In this document: positions 35,469 through 44,385 of the stretch, in pieces
Numbering within the stretch: the stretch's first letter is position 1
Layout: every line of letters starts with the position of its first letter
Assembly: GCF_023370115.1 (NCBI RefSeq)
Contig: NZ_CP097160.1
Location: 1,612,001-1,676,000, forward strand
Origin: Gulosibacter sediminis
Lineage (GTDB): Bacteria; Actinomycetota; Actinomycetes; Actinomycetales; Microbacteriaceae
Direction of reading: 5' to 3'
Length of the DNA stretch: 64,000 bases
Notes under the pieces: generated by a model
Seen by the model: the letters and a program-made list of their open reading frames with translations, nothing else
Databases searched by the model: none
Told to the model about the DNA's origin: nothing
Made by a program: the position numbers and the translations under genes

Positions 35469-36590
35469 GTGAAACGACGCCCCCTCGTCGCGGCCTCCGC
35501 TGCCGCCCTTGTCGCCGTGTTCGGCCTGACCGCATGCAGCGGCGGTGATTCCGCGGGCACCGCCGCGAACGGTGTCGACGCCGCCACCGCCACGAGCGCC
35601 GACGACTTCGGCAGCTTCGACGAACTCGTCGCCGCGGCCCAGGCCGAGGGCGAGCTCAACGTCATCGCGCTGCCCGAGACCTGGGCGAACTACGGCGCGA
35701 TCATTCAGGGCTTCGAAGATAAATACGGCATCACCGTCAACTCGGCTTCGCCCGACGTCTCGAGCGCCGAGGAGATCCAGGCCGCCGACAACCTCAAGGG
35801 CCAGGACACCGCCCCCGACGTCTTCGACCTCGGCACCGCGGTTGCGCTCGAGAGCACCGACTACTTCGCGCCGTACCAGGTGCAGACGTGGGACGACATT
35901 CCCGCCGAGAACAAGGAAGAGTCGGGCCTGTGGGTGAACAACTACACCGGCGTCATGTCGATCGGCTACGACTCGGACAAATTCGAGGCGCCCACCTCGC
36001 TCGATGACCTCCTCGGCTCGGAGTACGCCGGTTCGGTGGCGCTCAACGGCAACCCGACCGAGGCCGGCGCGGCCTTCGCGGGCGTCGGCATGGCGACCGT
36101 GCAGCAGGGCGGCTCGCTCGACGACTTCCAGACCGGCGTCGACTTCTTCCAGGAGCTCAACGACGCGGGCAACTTCCTCACCGTCGACCCGACCCCCGCG
36201 ACCATCGCGCAGGGCGAGACCCCGGTCGTGATCGACTGGTCGTTCAACAACATCGGCCAGCAGGCCGAGACCCCGAGCTGGGAGAACGCGGTTCTGCCCG
36301 GCACCGCCTACGTCTCGTACTATAACGAGGCGATCAACGCGGATGCGCCGCACCCCGCCGCCGCGCGCCTGTGGATGGAGTGGATCTTCTCGGACGAGGT
36401 GCAGAACCTCTACCTCGAGGCCGGCGCCTTCCCCGTGCGCCTCGCGGCCATGGATGAGGCCGGCACCGTCGACGCCGACGCGCTCGAGGCCGCCGGTGGC
36501 CTACCCGAGGAGCAGGTGACCGCGACGACCGAGGAGACCGAGGCCGCGAACGAGCTGCTCGCGACCGAGTGGCCGAAGGTCATCAGTTAG
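35469..36590 (+). CDS. ABC transporter binding lipoprotein (Fe3+/aminoethylphosphonate/polyamine type)
   Basis: 373 residues. Signal peptide with lipobox LTAC (Cys23). The bilobed class-II binding fold starts at DELVAAAQAEGELNVIALPE near 57 and includes YGAIIQGFEDKYGITVN, DVFDLGTAVALE, LWVNNYTGVMSIGYDSDKF and VIDWSFNN. This family carries iron, polyamines, thiamine or 2-aminoethylphosphonate. The PHO-box-like repeat upstream favours an organophosphorus ligand. GTG start after AAAGGA. Followed by a large stem-loop before the permease genes. Confidence 0.88.
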   Translation: MKRRPLVAASAAALVAVFGLTACSGGDSAGTAANGVDAATATSADDFGSFDELVAAAQAEGELNVIALPETWANYGAIIQGFEDKYGITVNSASPDVSSAEEIQAADNLKGQDTAPDVFDLGTAVALESTDYFAPYQVQTWDDIPAENKEESGLWVNNYTGVMSIGYDSDKFEAPTSLDDLLGSEYAGSVALNGNPTEAGAAFAGVGMATVQQGGSLDDFQTGVDFFQELNDAGNFLTVDPTPATIAQGETPVVIDWSFNNIGQQAETPSWENAVLPGTAYVSYYNEAINADAPHPAAARLWMEWIFSDEVQNLYLEAGAFPVRLAAMDEAGTVDADALEAAGGLPEEQVTATTEETEAANELLATEWPKVIS

Positions 36591-36602
36591 TTCTGCCCCG
36601 TC

Positions 36603-36648
36603 GGCGAAGCCGCAGCGTGCCCGCGTAAAGGCACCCTGCGGCTTCGTC
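36603..36648 (+). other. Intercistronic stem-loop
   Basis: Nineteen-base arms (36603-36621, 36630-36648) pair at 18 positions (one G-T, one C-C mismatch) around an eight-base loop, 12 bases past the binding-protein stop. There is no T-run. Such stems often stop or stabilise transcripts so that the binding protein is made in excess. Confidence 0.7.
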
Positions 36649-36709
36649 GATGCCCGCGCATCCCCGCGCGACCCTTTCGCATCCGCTTTCGACCCTCAGA
36701 GGTGATGCC

Positions 36710-37546
36710 ATGAAGTGGCTCGGACTCACCCCGTTCGCGCTCTACGTGCTCGTGTTTCTCGCCGTGCCCACCGTGCTCGCAATCGCGACCGGTTTCGTCG
36801 ACACCGACGGCACCTTCACGCTCGAGAACGTCGCGCACCTCGGCGACCCGGTCGTGCTCGGCTCGTTCTGGAATTCGATCTGGGTGAGCGGCCTCACCGC
36901 GATCATCGGCGGGGTGCTCGGCGCCCTGCTCTGCGTCGCCCTCACCGGCTCGAAGCCGGGCGGCGTGCTGCGCCGCGTCATCGACGCCGCGTCGAGCGTG
37001 CTCGCGCAGTTCGGCGGTGTCATGCTCGCCTTCGCGTTCATCGCGACCATCGGCATCCAGGGCCTCGTGACCGTGCTGCTGCGCGATGCGCTCGACATCG
37101 ACCTGTACGCCGACGGCGTCTGGCTCTACCAGCTGCCCGGGCTGATCCTCCCCTACCTCTACTTCCAGGTGCCGCTCATGGTCATCGTTTTCCTGCCCGC
37201 GATGGAGGGGCTGCGCCGCGAATGGGCGGAGGCCGCCGCGACGCTCGGCGGCTCGTCGTTCACCTACTGGCGCCGCATCGCCGCGCCGATCCTCGCCCCG
37301 TCGTTCCTCGGCTCACTGCTGCTGCTCTTCGCGAACGCGTTCTCGTCGTACGCGACCGCCGCCGCGCTCATCAGCCAGGGCGCGCAGATCGTGCCGCTGC
37401 AGATTCGCGGCGCGCTCATCGCCGAGACCGGGGCCTCGCGCGCGAACACCGCGGGCGCGCTCGCGCTCGGCATGATCATCGTCATGGTCGTCGTCATGGC
37501 CGCCTACTCGCTGCTGCAGCGCCGAGCCGCGAGGTGGCAGCGATGA
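36710..37546 (+). CDS. ABC transporter permease 1 (Fe3+/2-AEP type)
   Basis: 278 residues, six membrane helices. LTPFALYVLVFLAVPTVLAI starts the first helix; EGLRREWAEAAATLGGSSFTYWRR (about 165-188) is the EAA loop. AGAGGTG stands before the ATG at 36710. It overlaps the next permease gene by four bases (ATGA). Together they form the channel for the binding protein above. Confidence 0.9.
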   Translation: MKWLGLTPFALYVLVFLAVPTVLAIATGFVDTDGTFTLENVAHLGDPVVLGSFWNSIWVSGLTAIIGGVLGALLCVALTGSKPGGVLRRVIDAASSVLAQFGGVMLAFAFIATIGIQGLVTVLLRDALDIDLYADGVWLYQLPGLILPYLYFQVPLMVIVFLPAMEGLRREWAEAAATLGGSSFTYWRRIAAPILAPSFLGSLLLLFANAFSSYATAAALISQGAQIVPLQIRGALIAETGASRANTAGALALGMIIVMVVVMAAYSLLQRRAARWQR

Positions 37547-38394
37547 GCGGCGCAACGAAGCGGCGGCAGCCGGCCGCGACCGTGTCGGGGCGCGCACCAG
37601 CCTGGCTGCGCATCACGATCCTCGTCGTCATCTGCGGCCTGTTCGTCATTCCGCTGCTCGCGATGCTCGAGTTCACGCTGCGCGGCGACTCGGGCTACAG
37701 CCTCGAGCACTGGCAGGCCCTGTTCGACCCCGAGAACGCGCGCTCGTACCGCAACCTCTGGAAGGGCATCACGAACTCGCTGCTGCTCGCGCTCATCACG
37801 ATCATCATCGTCTGGGTGCTGTTCTTGCCGACGATCGTGCTCGTGCACCTGCGCTTCCCGCGGCTGGCGCGCGCCTTCGAGTTCCTCACGATCATGCCCA
37901 TCGCGATCCCCGCGATCGTGCTCGTCGTCGGCCTCGCCCCGCTCTATCGCGTCATCGTGCAGGTGCTCGGCGGCGAGATCTGGACGCTCGCGCTGGCCTA
38001 CGGCGTGCTCGTGCTGCCATTCGCCTACCGCGCCATCGTCTCCGAGCTGCAGGGGATGGATGCGGTGACGCTCACCGAGGCGGCGCGCACCCTCGGCGCC
38101 AGTTGGTTCACGGTGCTCGTGCGCATCATCGTGCCGGGCATCCGCCGCGGGCTCACGAGCGCGACGCTCATCACCGCCGCGGTCGTGCTCGGCGAGTTCA
38201 CGGTCTCGTCGCTGCTCAACCGCGTGACGCTGCAGGTCGCGCTCCTCGACGTCTCGCGCAGCGACCCGTGGGCGGCCGTGATCACCTCGCTGTGCTCCCT
38301 CATCGTCGTATTTGTTCTACTGTTCGTATTCGCCTCGATTCGCCCTCGCGGCGAACGCCGGCGCAAGCACAAGGAGGTCGCCGCGAATGGCTGA
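37543..38394 (+). CDS. ABC transporter permease 2 (Fe3+/2-AEP type)
   Basis: 283 residues, six membrane helices. After a basic N-terminus come LRITILVVICGLFVIPLLAM and a large periplasmic loop; the EAA loop is MDAVTLTEAARTLGASWF near 165. It ends in a basic tail RRRKHKE and overlaps the ATPase gene by eight bases. An open frame extends far upstream over permease 1 but is not used. Confidence 0.9.
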   Translation: MSGATKRRQPAATVSGRAPAWLRITILVVICGLFVIPLLAMLEFTLRGDSGYSLEHWQALFDPENARSYRNLWKGITNSLLLALITIIIVWVLFLPTIVLVHLRFPRLARAFEFLTIMPIAIPAIVLVVGLAPLYRVIVQVLGGEIWTLALAYGVLVLPFAYRAIVSELQGMDAVTLTEAARTLGASWFTVLVRIIVPGIRRGLTSATLITAAVVLGEFTVSSLLNRVTLQVALLDVSRSDPWAAVITSLCSLIVVFVLLFVFASIRPRGERRRKHKEVAANG

Positions 38395-39463
38395 CACTGC
38401 CACCACCGTTGCCACCGAGCGCGGCACGCCGATCGTGTTTGACGGCGTGACGAAAGCGTACGGCGACACCACCGTGCTCCACGGCATCGACCTCGACGTT
38501 CGCCCCGGCGAGTTTGTGGCGCTGCTCGGCCCGTCGGGCTGCGGCAAGACGACGATGCTGCGCTGCCTCGCCGGCCTCGAGCAGGTCTCGGGCGGGAGCA
38601 TCCTCGTCGGCGGCGACGACGTCGCACCCGTGCCCGTGAACCACCGCGACATGTCGGTCGTGTTCCAGGCCTACTCGCTGTTCCCCCACATGACCGTCGC
38701 GCAGAACGTGAGCTTCGGCCTCGAGATGCGCCGGATCGGCAAGGCTGAGCGCGCGCGCCGCGTCGACGAAGCCCTCGAACTCGTCGGCCTCGCGGCGACG
38801 AAGGAGCGCTTCGCCCACCAGCTCTCGGGCGGCCAGCAGCAGCGCGTCGCGCTCGCCCGCGCGCTCGTCACGCGGCCCCGCGCCCTGTTGCTCGACGAGC
38901 CGCTCTCGGCGCTCGATGCGAAGGTGCGCGTGCGCCTGCGCGACGAGATCAAGGCGATCCAGACCGAGCTCGGCATCACGACCATCTTCGTGACGCACGA
39001 CCAGGAGGAGGCGCTCGCCGTCGCCGACCGCATCGCGGTGATGCGCGCGGGCGTCATCGAGCAGCTCGGCACGCCCGAGGAGCTCTACCGCCGCCCCGCT
39101 ACCCCGTTCGTCGCGAGCTTTGTGGGCGACTCGAACCGCCTGCCCGGCACGTACCTCGGCGGCGAGGTACGCCTGCCCGGCGCCTCGCTGCCGGTGCTCC
39201 CGGGCTCGGATGCGCAGGAGGGCGACGCGGTGAACGCGTTCGTTCGCCCCGAGCAGTTGCGGCTCGACGCCGGCGAGGCCGAGCAGGGCGTGCCCGTCAC
39301 GGTCGTCTCGAGCGGCTTCTTTGGTGCGCACCGCCGCACCGTCGTTCGGCTCGAGGGCGGCGACCTCGTCACGGTGCAGCACGGCCCGAGCCAGCAGTTC
39401 GCGAGCGACGACCGCGCACGGCTGCTCTACCTCGGCGACCCGGTCGCCGTGGAGGCCGCGTGA
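38387..39463 (+). CDS. ABC transporter ATPase (Fe3+/2-AEP type)
   Basis: 358 residues. Walker A GPSGCGKTT near 49, Q-loop VVFQAYSLFPHMTV near 90, signature LSGGQQQRVALARALV near 145, Walker B LLLDEPLSALDAKV near 165, switch FVTHDQEEAL near 198. A C-terminal TOBE-like domain (about 240-350) resembles PotA/FbpC. AAGGAGG stands upstream. The stop overlaps the next gene's GTG (GTGA). Confidence 0.92.
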   Translation: MADTATTVATERGTPIVFDGVTKAYGDTTVLHGIDLDVRPGEFVALLGPSGCGKTTMLRCLAGLEQVSGGSILVGGDDVAPVPVNHRDMSVVFQAYSLFPHMTVAQNVSFGLEMRRIGKAERARRVDEALELVGLAATKERFAHQLSGGQQQRVALARALVTRPRALLLDEPLSALDAKVRVRLRDEIKAIQTELGITTIFVTHDQEEALAVADRIAVMRAGVIEQLGTPEELYRRPATPFVASFVGDSNRLPGTYLGGEVRLPGASLPVLPGSDAQEGDAVNAFVRPEQLRLDAGEAEQGVPVTVVSSGFFGAHRRTVVRLEGGDLVTVQHGPSQQFASDDRARLLYLGDPVAVEAA

Positions 39464-40107
39464 TCGAGCGCGCCGAGTGGCTGCCGCGGGTGCTCGCCGA
39501 CATTGGCGAGGACGCCGCGGCCGGCCGGTTCGCGGCCTGGGGCCACTCGACCATCATCGACGAGAATACGGGCGGGCCGGTGCTCGACCGCGAGCTGTTC
39601 ACCCGCCTGCACGACGCGGCGGGCATCGAGGCGAACTATCCCGTCGGTAACGCCGGGCTGCTCCACGTCTACGGCTATTGGTTTTCGGACGAGCCGACCC
39701 CGTACGGCTTCAAGCGCGATCGTTGGGCCGACGGGCACCTCGCGCAGGCACTCGGCCTGCCCGCCGACGCATTCCACCTCGGCGGTGACCGCACCTTGCT
39801 CGAGCGCGTGACCGACGCCATCCGGCCGCAGCTGCTCGCCCCGCCGGCGGATGCGCGGGGCACGGCCGACGTGCGGCTCGGCGACGCGACGGCGCGGGTC
39901 GTGCTCGTGGGCGCCGACGAAGCGTCCAGCTCGGCCCTCATCTACGGCATCGACGACGGTGACGGCCTCCGCCTGATCACCGCGTTTCCGCTCGCCGGCG
40001 AGCCTCGCGAGGTGATCTCGGACTTTGTCGAGCATCCGCGATATCGCTGGAACGCGGACGAATCGTCCAAAACGTCACCCGCTGTTCACCTGGATGTAGA
40101 CCTTTAG
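39460..40107 (+). CDS. Unrecognised protein translationally coupled to transporter
   Basis: 215 residues, not recognised. No signal peptide or membrane segment. The N-terminal half has AAWGHSTIIDENTGGPVLDR, LHDAAGIEANYPVGNAGLLH and YGYWFSDEPTPYGFKRDRWA, which look well conserved with possible catalytic or binding residues (His, Asp, Arg). The C-terminal part (about 130-200) is a beta-rich domain, VRLGDATARVVLVGADEASS. Its position between an ABC ATPase and a HAD phosphatase in a PHO-box-linked cluster suggests a role in handling the imported compound. The 3' end carries the second PHO-box-like repeat. Confidence 0.8.
   Translation: MIERAEWLPRVLADIGEDAAAGRFAAWGHSTIIDENTGGPVLDRELFTRLHDAAGIEANYPVGNAGLLHVYGYWFSDEPTPYGFKRDRWADGHLAQALGLPADAFHLGGDRTLLERVTDAIRPQLLAPPADARGTADVRLGDATARVVLVGADEASSSALIYGIDDGDGLRLITAFPLAGEPREVISDFVEHPRYRWNADESSKTSPAVHLDVDL
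40073..40094 (+). promoter_or_regulatory. Two-unit PHO-box-like direct repeat
   Basis: CGTCACCCGCT and GTTCACCTGGA are adjacent 11-base units matching the PHO-box consensus at 9 and 10 of 11 positions. They lie inside the end of the preceding gene, 65 bases before the HAD gene. Downstream, GTCCACAAC recurs at 40107 and 40138. Confidence 0.6.
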
Positions 40108-40158
40108 TCCACAACGCGGCGCACTCTTGGACGCAACGTCCACAACCGAGGAGCGCCC

Positions 40159-40857
40159 GTGACCGCAACCATCATCTTCGATTTCGACGGCACCGTTGCC
40201 GTCGGCGACGGCCCCGTGTGGGCCTACGCCCGCGTGGCCGCGGAGTCGGCTGGTGATGCCTACCTCGACCGGGTCGCGACCGGCCTGACCGAGTACGCCG
40301 CGGGTAACGCCGAGTACCGCGACGGCTACGACGTCGTCGGCTCGCTCGCCCGCGCCGACGGCGTCGACGAGGCCACGCTGAGCCGTGCCTACCAGCACAG
40401 CCGCACCCAGCTCGGCACCGACGAGGCTCCCGTCGCCCCGGCCCCCGGCCTCGCCGAGCTCGTCGCGCGGCTCGACCCGAGCATCCGCCTCGTGCTCGCG
40501 ACCAACGCGCCGGCCGATGGCATCGACCGCGCGCTCGAAGCCTGGGGCCTCGCCGAGTCGTTCGCCGGGCGGCACTTCACGGTCGGCAAGCCCACCGGGC
40601 TCGAGCCGATCATCCGCGCCGCCCTCGAGTCCGGCCCGGTGCTCTCGATCGGCGACATCTACGAGTTTGACCTCGCCCCGGCCGCCGCCCTCGGCGCCAC
40701 CACCGCTCTTGTCGGCGCCACGGCCGAGAGCTCGACCGAGCAGCCCACGCTGCGCGGCCGCACGCTCGCCGAGCTCGTGCCCGACATTCTCGCCTGGTCC
40801 GCAACCGCGGCCAGCTCTCCCGCGTCACCCCACCGCACCACCAGCATCGAAAGGTAA
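40159..40857 (+). CDS. HAD-superfamily phosphatase
   Basis: 232 residues. Motif I IIFDFDGTVA (Asp nucleophile, about 5-14), motif II LVLATNAP near 113, motif III VGKPTGLEP near 147 and motif IV SIGDIYEFD near 164 are all present, with an alpha-helical cap between I and II (about 20-95). The phosphonoacetaldehyde hydrolase signature (WAGT and the Schiff-base lysine in the cap) is absent, so it is a phosphomonoester phosphatase rather than PhnX. GAGGAG precedes the GTG start. It lies 8 bases before the PhnD gene, likely releasing phosphate from the imported ester. Confidence 0.88.
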   Translation: MTATIIFDFDGTVAVGDGPVWAYARVAAESAGDAYLDRVATGLTEYAAGNAEYRDGYDVVGSLARADGVDEATLSRAYQHSRTQLGTDEAPVAPAPGLAELVARLDPSIRLVLATNAPADGIDRALEAWGLAESFAGRHFTVGKPTGLEPIIRAALESGPVLSIGDIYEFDLAPAAALGATTALVGATAESSTEQPTLRGRTLAELVPDILAWSATAASSPASPHRTTSIER

Positions 40858-40865
40858 CCCCGAGC

Positions 40866-41879
40866 ATGCGCAAGTCCCTTGCCGCCACGAGCCTCCTCGC
40901 CGTGGCCGCCCTTACCCTCACCGGCTGTGCCGCCGGCGACTCCGACGCTTCGGCCACCTCCGGCTCGAGCGAATGGCCCGAGTCGATCACCATCTCGCTC
41001 GTGCCCTCGACCGAGGGTGAAGACCTCGCCGAGGCGCTCGACCCGCTCACCACGTACCTCTCGGACGAGCTCGGCATCGAGGTGAACGGCGTCGTCGCCA
41101 CCGACTACGCCGCCACCGTCGAGGCACTCGGCGCCGACCAGGCCCAGGTCGTCATCACCGACGCCGGCTCGCTCTACAACGCGATCAACCAGTACGACGC
41201 GAAGCTCATCCTGCGCGACGTGCGCTTCGGCGCCACCTCGTACTCGTCGGTCGCCTACACGAACAACCCCGACAAGTACTGCGATGACGAGCCCGTCATG
41301 GCAACCTACGCCGCGAGCGACGTCGAAATGTCGTACTGCAACGGCATCGAGGAGGCCGGCGCCGACGCGACCGGTCAGGGCCCGCTCGGCCTCGACGCCC
41401 TGAGCAAGATCGACGACGGCACGAAGGTCGCGCTCCAGGCCGCGACCTCGCCCGCCGGCTACCAGTACCCGATCGTCGCGATGCAGGATGCGGGCATCGA
41501 CACCGACAACGGCATTCAGCAGGTGCCGGTCGAGGGCAACAACAACGCGGTACTCGCGGTCTACAACGACGACGCCGAGGTGAGCTTCGGTTTCTGGGAC
41601 GCTCGCTCGACCGTGCTCGAAGAGGCCCCGGACGTCTCGGACAAGGTCGTCGCCTTCGGCTACACCGAGCAGATCCCGAACGGCGGCGTCGCCGTCTCGC
41701 AGTCGCTGCCCGACGACCTCGTCGCCCAGCTCACCACCGCGATGGACGAGTACGCCGACTCCTCGGACGAGGCTGCTGACGTCATGTTCAACCTCGTGGG
41801 CCTGTCGGACTGGACTGCTGACACGCAGCAGGAGCAGATCGACCGCTACGGCGAAATCCTCGCCAAGTTCCAGAACTAA
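40866..41879 (+). CDS. phnD: Phosphonate/phosphite-type ABC transporter binding lipoprotein PhnD
   Basis: 337 residues. Lipobox LTGC (Cys21). The PhnD fold: ITISLVPSTEGEDLAEALDP (about 40-59), YLSDELGIEVNGVVATDYAA, DQAQVVITDAGSLYNAINQY and, late, GFWDARSTVLEE. An unusual Cys pair, KYCDDEPV and MSYCNGIEEA near residues 138 and 159, may form a disulfide. Relatives bind phosphonates, phosphite or hypophosphite. It follows the HAD gene and leads PhnC-PhnE-PhnE. Confidence 0.92.
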   Translation: MRKSLAATSLLAVAALTLTGCAAGDSDASATSGSSEWPESITISLVPSTEGEDLAEALDPLTTYLSDELGIEVNGVVATDYAATVEALGADQAQVVITDAGSLYNAINQYDAKLILRDVRFGATSYSSVAYTNNPDKYCDDEPVMATYAASDVEMSYCNGIEEAGADATGQGPLGLDALSKIDDGTKVALQAATSPAGYQYPIVAMQDAGIDTDNGIQQVPVEGNNNAVLAVYNDDAEVSFGFWDARSTVLEEAPDVSDKVVAFGYTEQIPNGGVAVSQSLPDDLVAQLTTAMDEYADSSDEAADVMFNLVGLSDWTADTQQEQIDRYGEILAKFQN

Positions 41880-41906
41880 TCACCAACTCCCCTAGGGCAC
41901 ATCCGC

Positions 41907-42734
41907 ATGCACACTGATGCAGGCCGCGTGGAGGCCGGGCTCGCCCCGGCCTCCACGTCGTGGCACGTAGCACTCGACCAGGTCTCGGTCACCTACCCGA
42001 ACGGCACCCGCGCGCTGCGCGACGTGTCGCTGCGGGTGGCGCCGGGCGAAATGGTGTCGATCGTCGGGCTTTCGGGCTCGGGCAAGTCGACGCTGATCCG
42101 CACGATCAACGGGCTCGTCGAAGCGAGCTCGGGCACCGTCACGGTCGGCCCGCACACCGTGACCGGCCTGCGCGGCCGCGCGCTGCGCGAGGTGCGCGGC
42201 CATGTCGGCATGATCTTCCAGGGCTTCAACCTCGCCGAGCGCACCGACGTATTCCACAACGTGCTCGTCGGCCGCTTCGCGCACTCGCCGGGCTGGCGCA
42301 CCCTCCTCGGCCTCCCCTCGGCCGAGGACCGCGAGCTCGCGCTGCGCGCGCTCGACTCGGTCGGGATGCTCGAAAAAGTTTGGGCGCGCGGCGGCGCGCT
42401 CTCGGGCGGGCAGAAGCAGCGCGTCGCGATCGCCCGGGCGCTCACGCAAGAGCCGAGCGTCATGCTCGCCGACGAGCCGGTCGCGAGCCTCGACCCGCCC
42501 ACCGCGCACGCGGTCATGGGTGACCTGCGGCGCATCAACCGCGAGCGTGGCCTCACCGTGCTCGTGAACATCCACCTCATGGACCTCGCGCGCCAGTACA
42601 CGACGCGCATGATCGGCCTGCGCGCGGGCGAGATCGTCTATGACGGCCCGGCCGGCGACGCGAGCGACGCCGACTTCGAGGAGATCTACGGACGCCCGAT
42701 TCAGGCTCGCGACGTGATGGGCCGGGCGGAATGA
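41907..42734 (+). CDS. phnC: Phosphonate-type ABC transporter ATPase PhnC
   Basis: 275 residues. Walker [10 protein letters not shown] near 53, [20 protein letters not shown] near 105, signature [17 protein letters not shown] near 165, Walker [14 protein letters not shown] near 185, switch NIHLMDLAR near 222. The NLxxRxxVxxNVL block is typical of PhnC. The stop overlaps the first PhnE gene by four bases. Confidence 0.94.
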   Translation: MHTDAGRVEAGLAPASTSWHVALDQVSVTYPNGTRALRDVSLRVAPGEMVSIVGLSGSGKSTLIRTINGLVEASSGTVTVGPHTVTGLRGRALREVRGHVGMIFQGFNLAERTDVFHNVLVGRFAHSPGWRTLLGLPSAEDRELALRALDSVGMLEKVWARGGALSGGQKQRVAIARALTQEPSVMLADEPVASLDPPTAHAVMGDLRRINRERGLTVLVNIHLMDLARQYTTRMIGLRAGEIVYDGPAGDASDADFEEIYGRPIQARDVMGRAE

Positions 42735-43570
42735 GCGTCGACACCTCACTGCGCGCGACCGAGCGCGGCGGCTCGGGCGAGCTGCAGGTGCCGCCGCGGC
42801 CGCGCAACCGCGTGCGCACCGCGCTTATCGTGCTCGCGCTCGTCGCGATGACTGTCGCCACGTGCATCCCCGCCATCGGCGGCGTCGAGCTCGACCTCGG
42901 CGCGATCGTGCGCAACTGGCGCAACGGCGCCGACAAGCTTGTGCAGCTGCTGCAGCCGAACTTCGAGTTCCTGCCGCGCACGGTGCAGCCGATGCTCGAA
43001 ACGCTGCAGATGGCGATCGTCGGCGCCTTCGTCGCCGCGATCGTCTCGGTGCCGCTCACACTCTGGGCCGCGAAGCCGACGAACCCGAACTCGTTCGGCC
43101 GCGGCGTCGTGCGCACCATCATCAACATCGTGCGCTCGGTGCCCGACCTCGTCTACGCGACCGTGCTCGTGGCGATGGTCGGCGTCGGCGCGCTGCCCGG
43201 TCTGCTCACACTGTTCCTGTTCGACCTCGGCATCGTCGTGAAGCTCGTGTCGGAGGCGATCGATTCGGCCGACCACGGCTACATGGAGGCCGGCCGCGCC
43301 GCCGGGGGCAGCCAGCTGCAGATCAACCGCGTCACGGCGCTGCCCCAGACCTGGCCGCTGTTCGCGAACCAGTGGCTCTACACGCTCGAGCTCAACGTGC
43401 GCATCTCGGCGATCCTCGGCATCGTCGGCGCCGGCGGCATCGGTCGCCTGCTCGACGAGCGCCGCGGCTTCTACGCCTATGAGGACGTCTCGGTGATCAT
43501 CCTCGAAATTCTTGTTGTCGTCGTGCTCATCGAGCTCTGCTCGAACGCGCTGCGAAGGAGGCTCACATGA
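42731..43570 (+). CDS. phnE: Phosphonate-type ABC permease PhnE (first copy)
   Basis: 279 residues; about six membrane helices after a 35-residue cytosolic start. [20 protein letters not shown] near 93 and [21 protein letters not shown] (EAA loop, about 175-195) and [23 protein letters not shown] near 234 are PhnE features. It overlaps the second copy by four bases. Confidence 0.93.
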   Translation: MSVDTSLRATERGGSGELQVPPRPRNRVRTALIVLALVAMTVATCIPAIGGVELDLGAIVRNWRNGADKLVQLLQPNFEFLPRTVQPMLETLQMAIVGAFVAAIVSVPLTLWAAKPTNPNSFGRGVVRTIINIVRSVPDLVYATVLVAMVGVGALPGLLTLFLFDLGIVVKLVSEAIDSADHGYMEAGRAAGGSQLQINRVTALPQTWPLFANQWLYTLELNVRISAILGIVGAGGIGRLLDERRGFYAYEDVSVIILEILVVVVLIELCSNALRRRLT

Positions 43571-44385
43571 CCGCGCTTGCGCTCCCCCAGCGCCCGCCGC
43601 GCCGCTGGTCGACGGTGTTCGCGATCGTCGCTGGCCTCATCATCCTCGCTTCGGCGGCCGGCCTCCAGATTCAGTGGAGCGACCTGCCCGAGATCCCCGC
43701 GAGCGTCGCGAACTACCTGCAGCTCATGTTCTCGTCGCCGAACTGGGAGAAGCTGCCGCGCGCGCTCACCGAAATGTGGCGGTCGATTTCGATGGCCTGG
43801 CTCGGTGCGATCCTCTGCGTCGTCGTGTCGGTGCCGCTTGGCATGCTCGCCGCGCGCGGCGTCGGCCCGGCGTGGCTGCGCGCCGTGCTGCGTGCGATCT
43901 TCGCCGTCATCCGCGCCGTGCCCGAGGTGATCATCGCGATCATCCTGCTCACCGTCACCGGCCTCACGCCGTTCACCGGCGCGCTCGCGCTCGGCATCGC
44001 CGGCATCGGCACGCAGGGCAAGTGGGTCTACGAGACGATCGAGTCGGCGCAGGAGGGCGCATCCGAGGCGGTGCGCGCGGCCGGCGGCTCGACCGCCGAG
44101 GTGACCCGCTGGGCGCTCTGGCCCGCTGTCGCCCCCGCGCTCATGTCGTTCGCGCTCTACCGCTTCGAGATCAACATCCGCACCTCTGCCGTGCTCGGCC
44201 TCGTCGGCGCGGGCGGCATCGGCAGTATGCTCTCGAATTACACGAACTATCGGCAGTGGGACACGGTCGGCATGCTGCTGATCGTCGTGATTGTCGCGAC
44301 GATGATCGTCGACGCGATCTCGGGCGCGATTCGCCGCCGCATCATGGAGGGAGCGCGGTCACGTGAGCTGGCAAGGGTCGTCTGA
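43567..44385 (+). CDS. phnE: Phosphonate-type ABC permease PhnE (second copy)
   Basis: 272 residues. ALTEMWRSISMAWLGAILCV near 62, ETIESAQEGASEAVRAAGGST (EAA loop, about 157-177) and GLVGAGGIGSMLSNYTNYRQWDT near 212. The two PhnE proteins probably form a heterodimeric channel. The 3' end overlaps the regulator gene by 23 bases. Confidence 0.93.
   Translation: MTALALPQRPPRRWSTVFAIVAGLIILASAAGLQIQWSDLPEIPASVANYLQLMFSSPNWEKLPRALTEMWRSISMAWLGAILCVVVSVPLGMLAARGVGPAWLRAVLRAIFAVIRAVPEVIIAIILLTVTGLTPFTGALALGIAGIGTQGKWVYETIESAQEGASEAVRAAGGSTAEVTRWALWPAVAPALMSFALYRFEINIRTSAVLGLVGAGGIGSMLSNYTNYRQWDTVGMLLIVVIVATMIVDAISGAIRRRIMEGARSRELARVV

Noticed and set aside
36715-37542. N-terminal extension of the second permease frame over the first permease gene
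   Set aside because: Arg/His-rich, non-hydrophobic, and out of frame with the real permease 1; the ATG at 37543 with ATGA overlap is the true start.
40159-40857. Phosphonoacetaldehyde hydrolase (PhnX) for the HAD protein
   Set aside because: Motif I is DFDGT rather than the PhnX form and no cap-domain Schiff-base lysine segment is visible, so only a general HAD phosphatase is supported.
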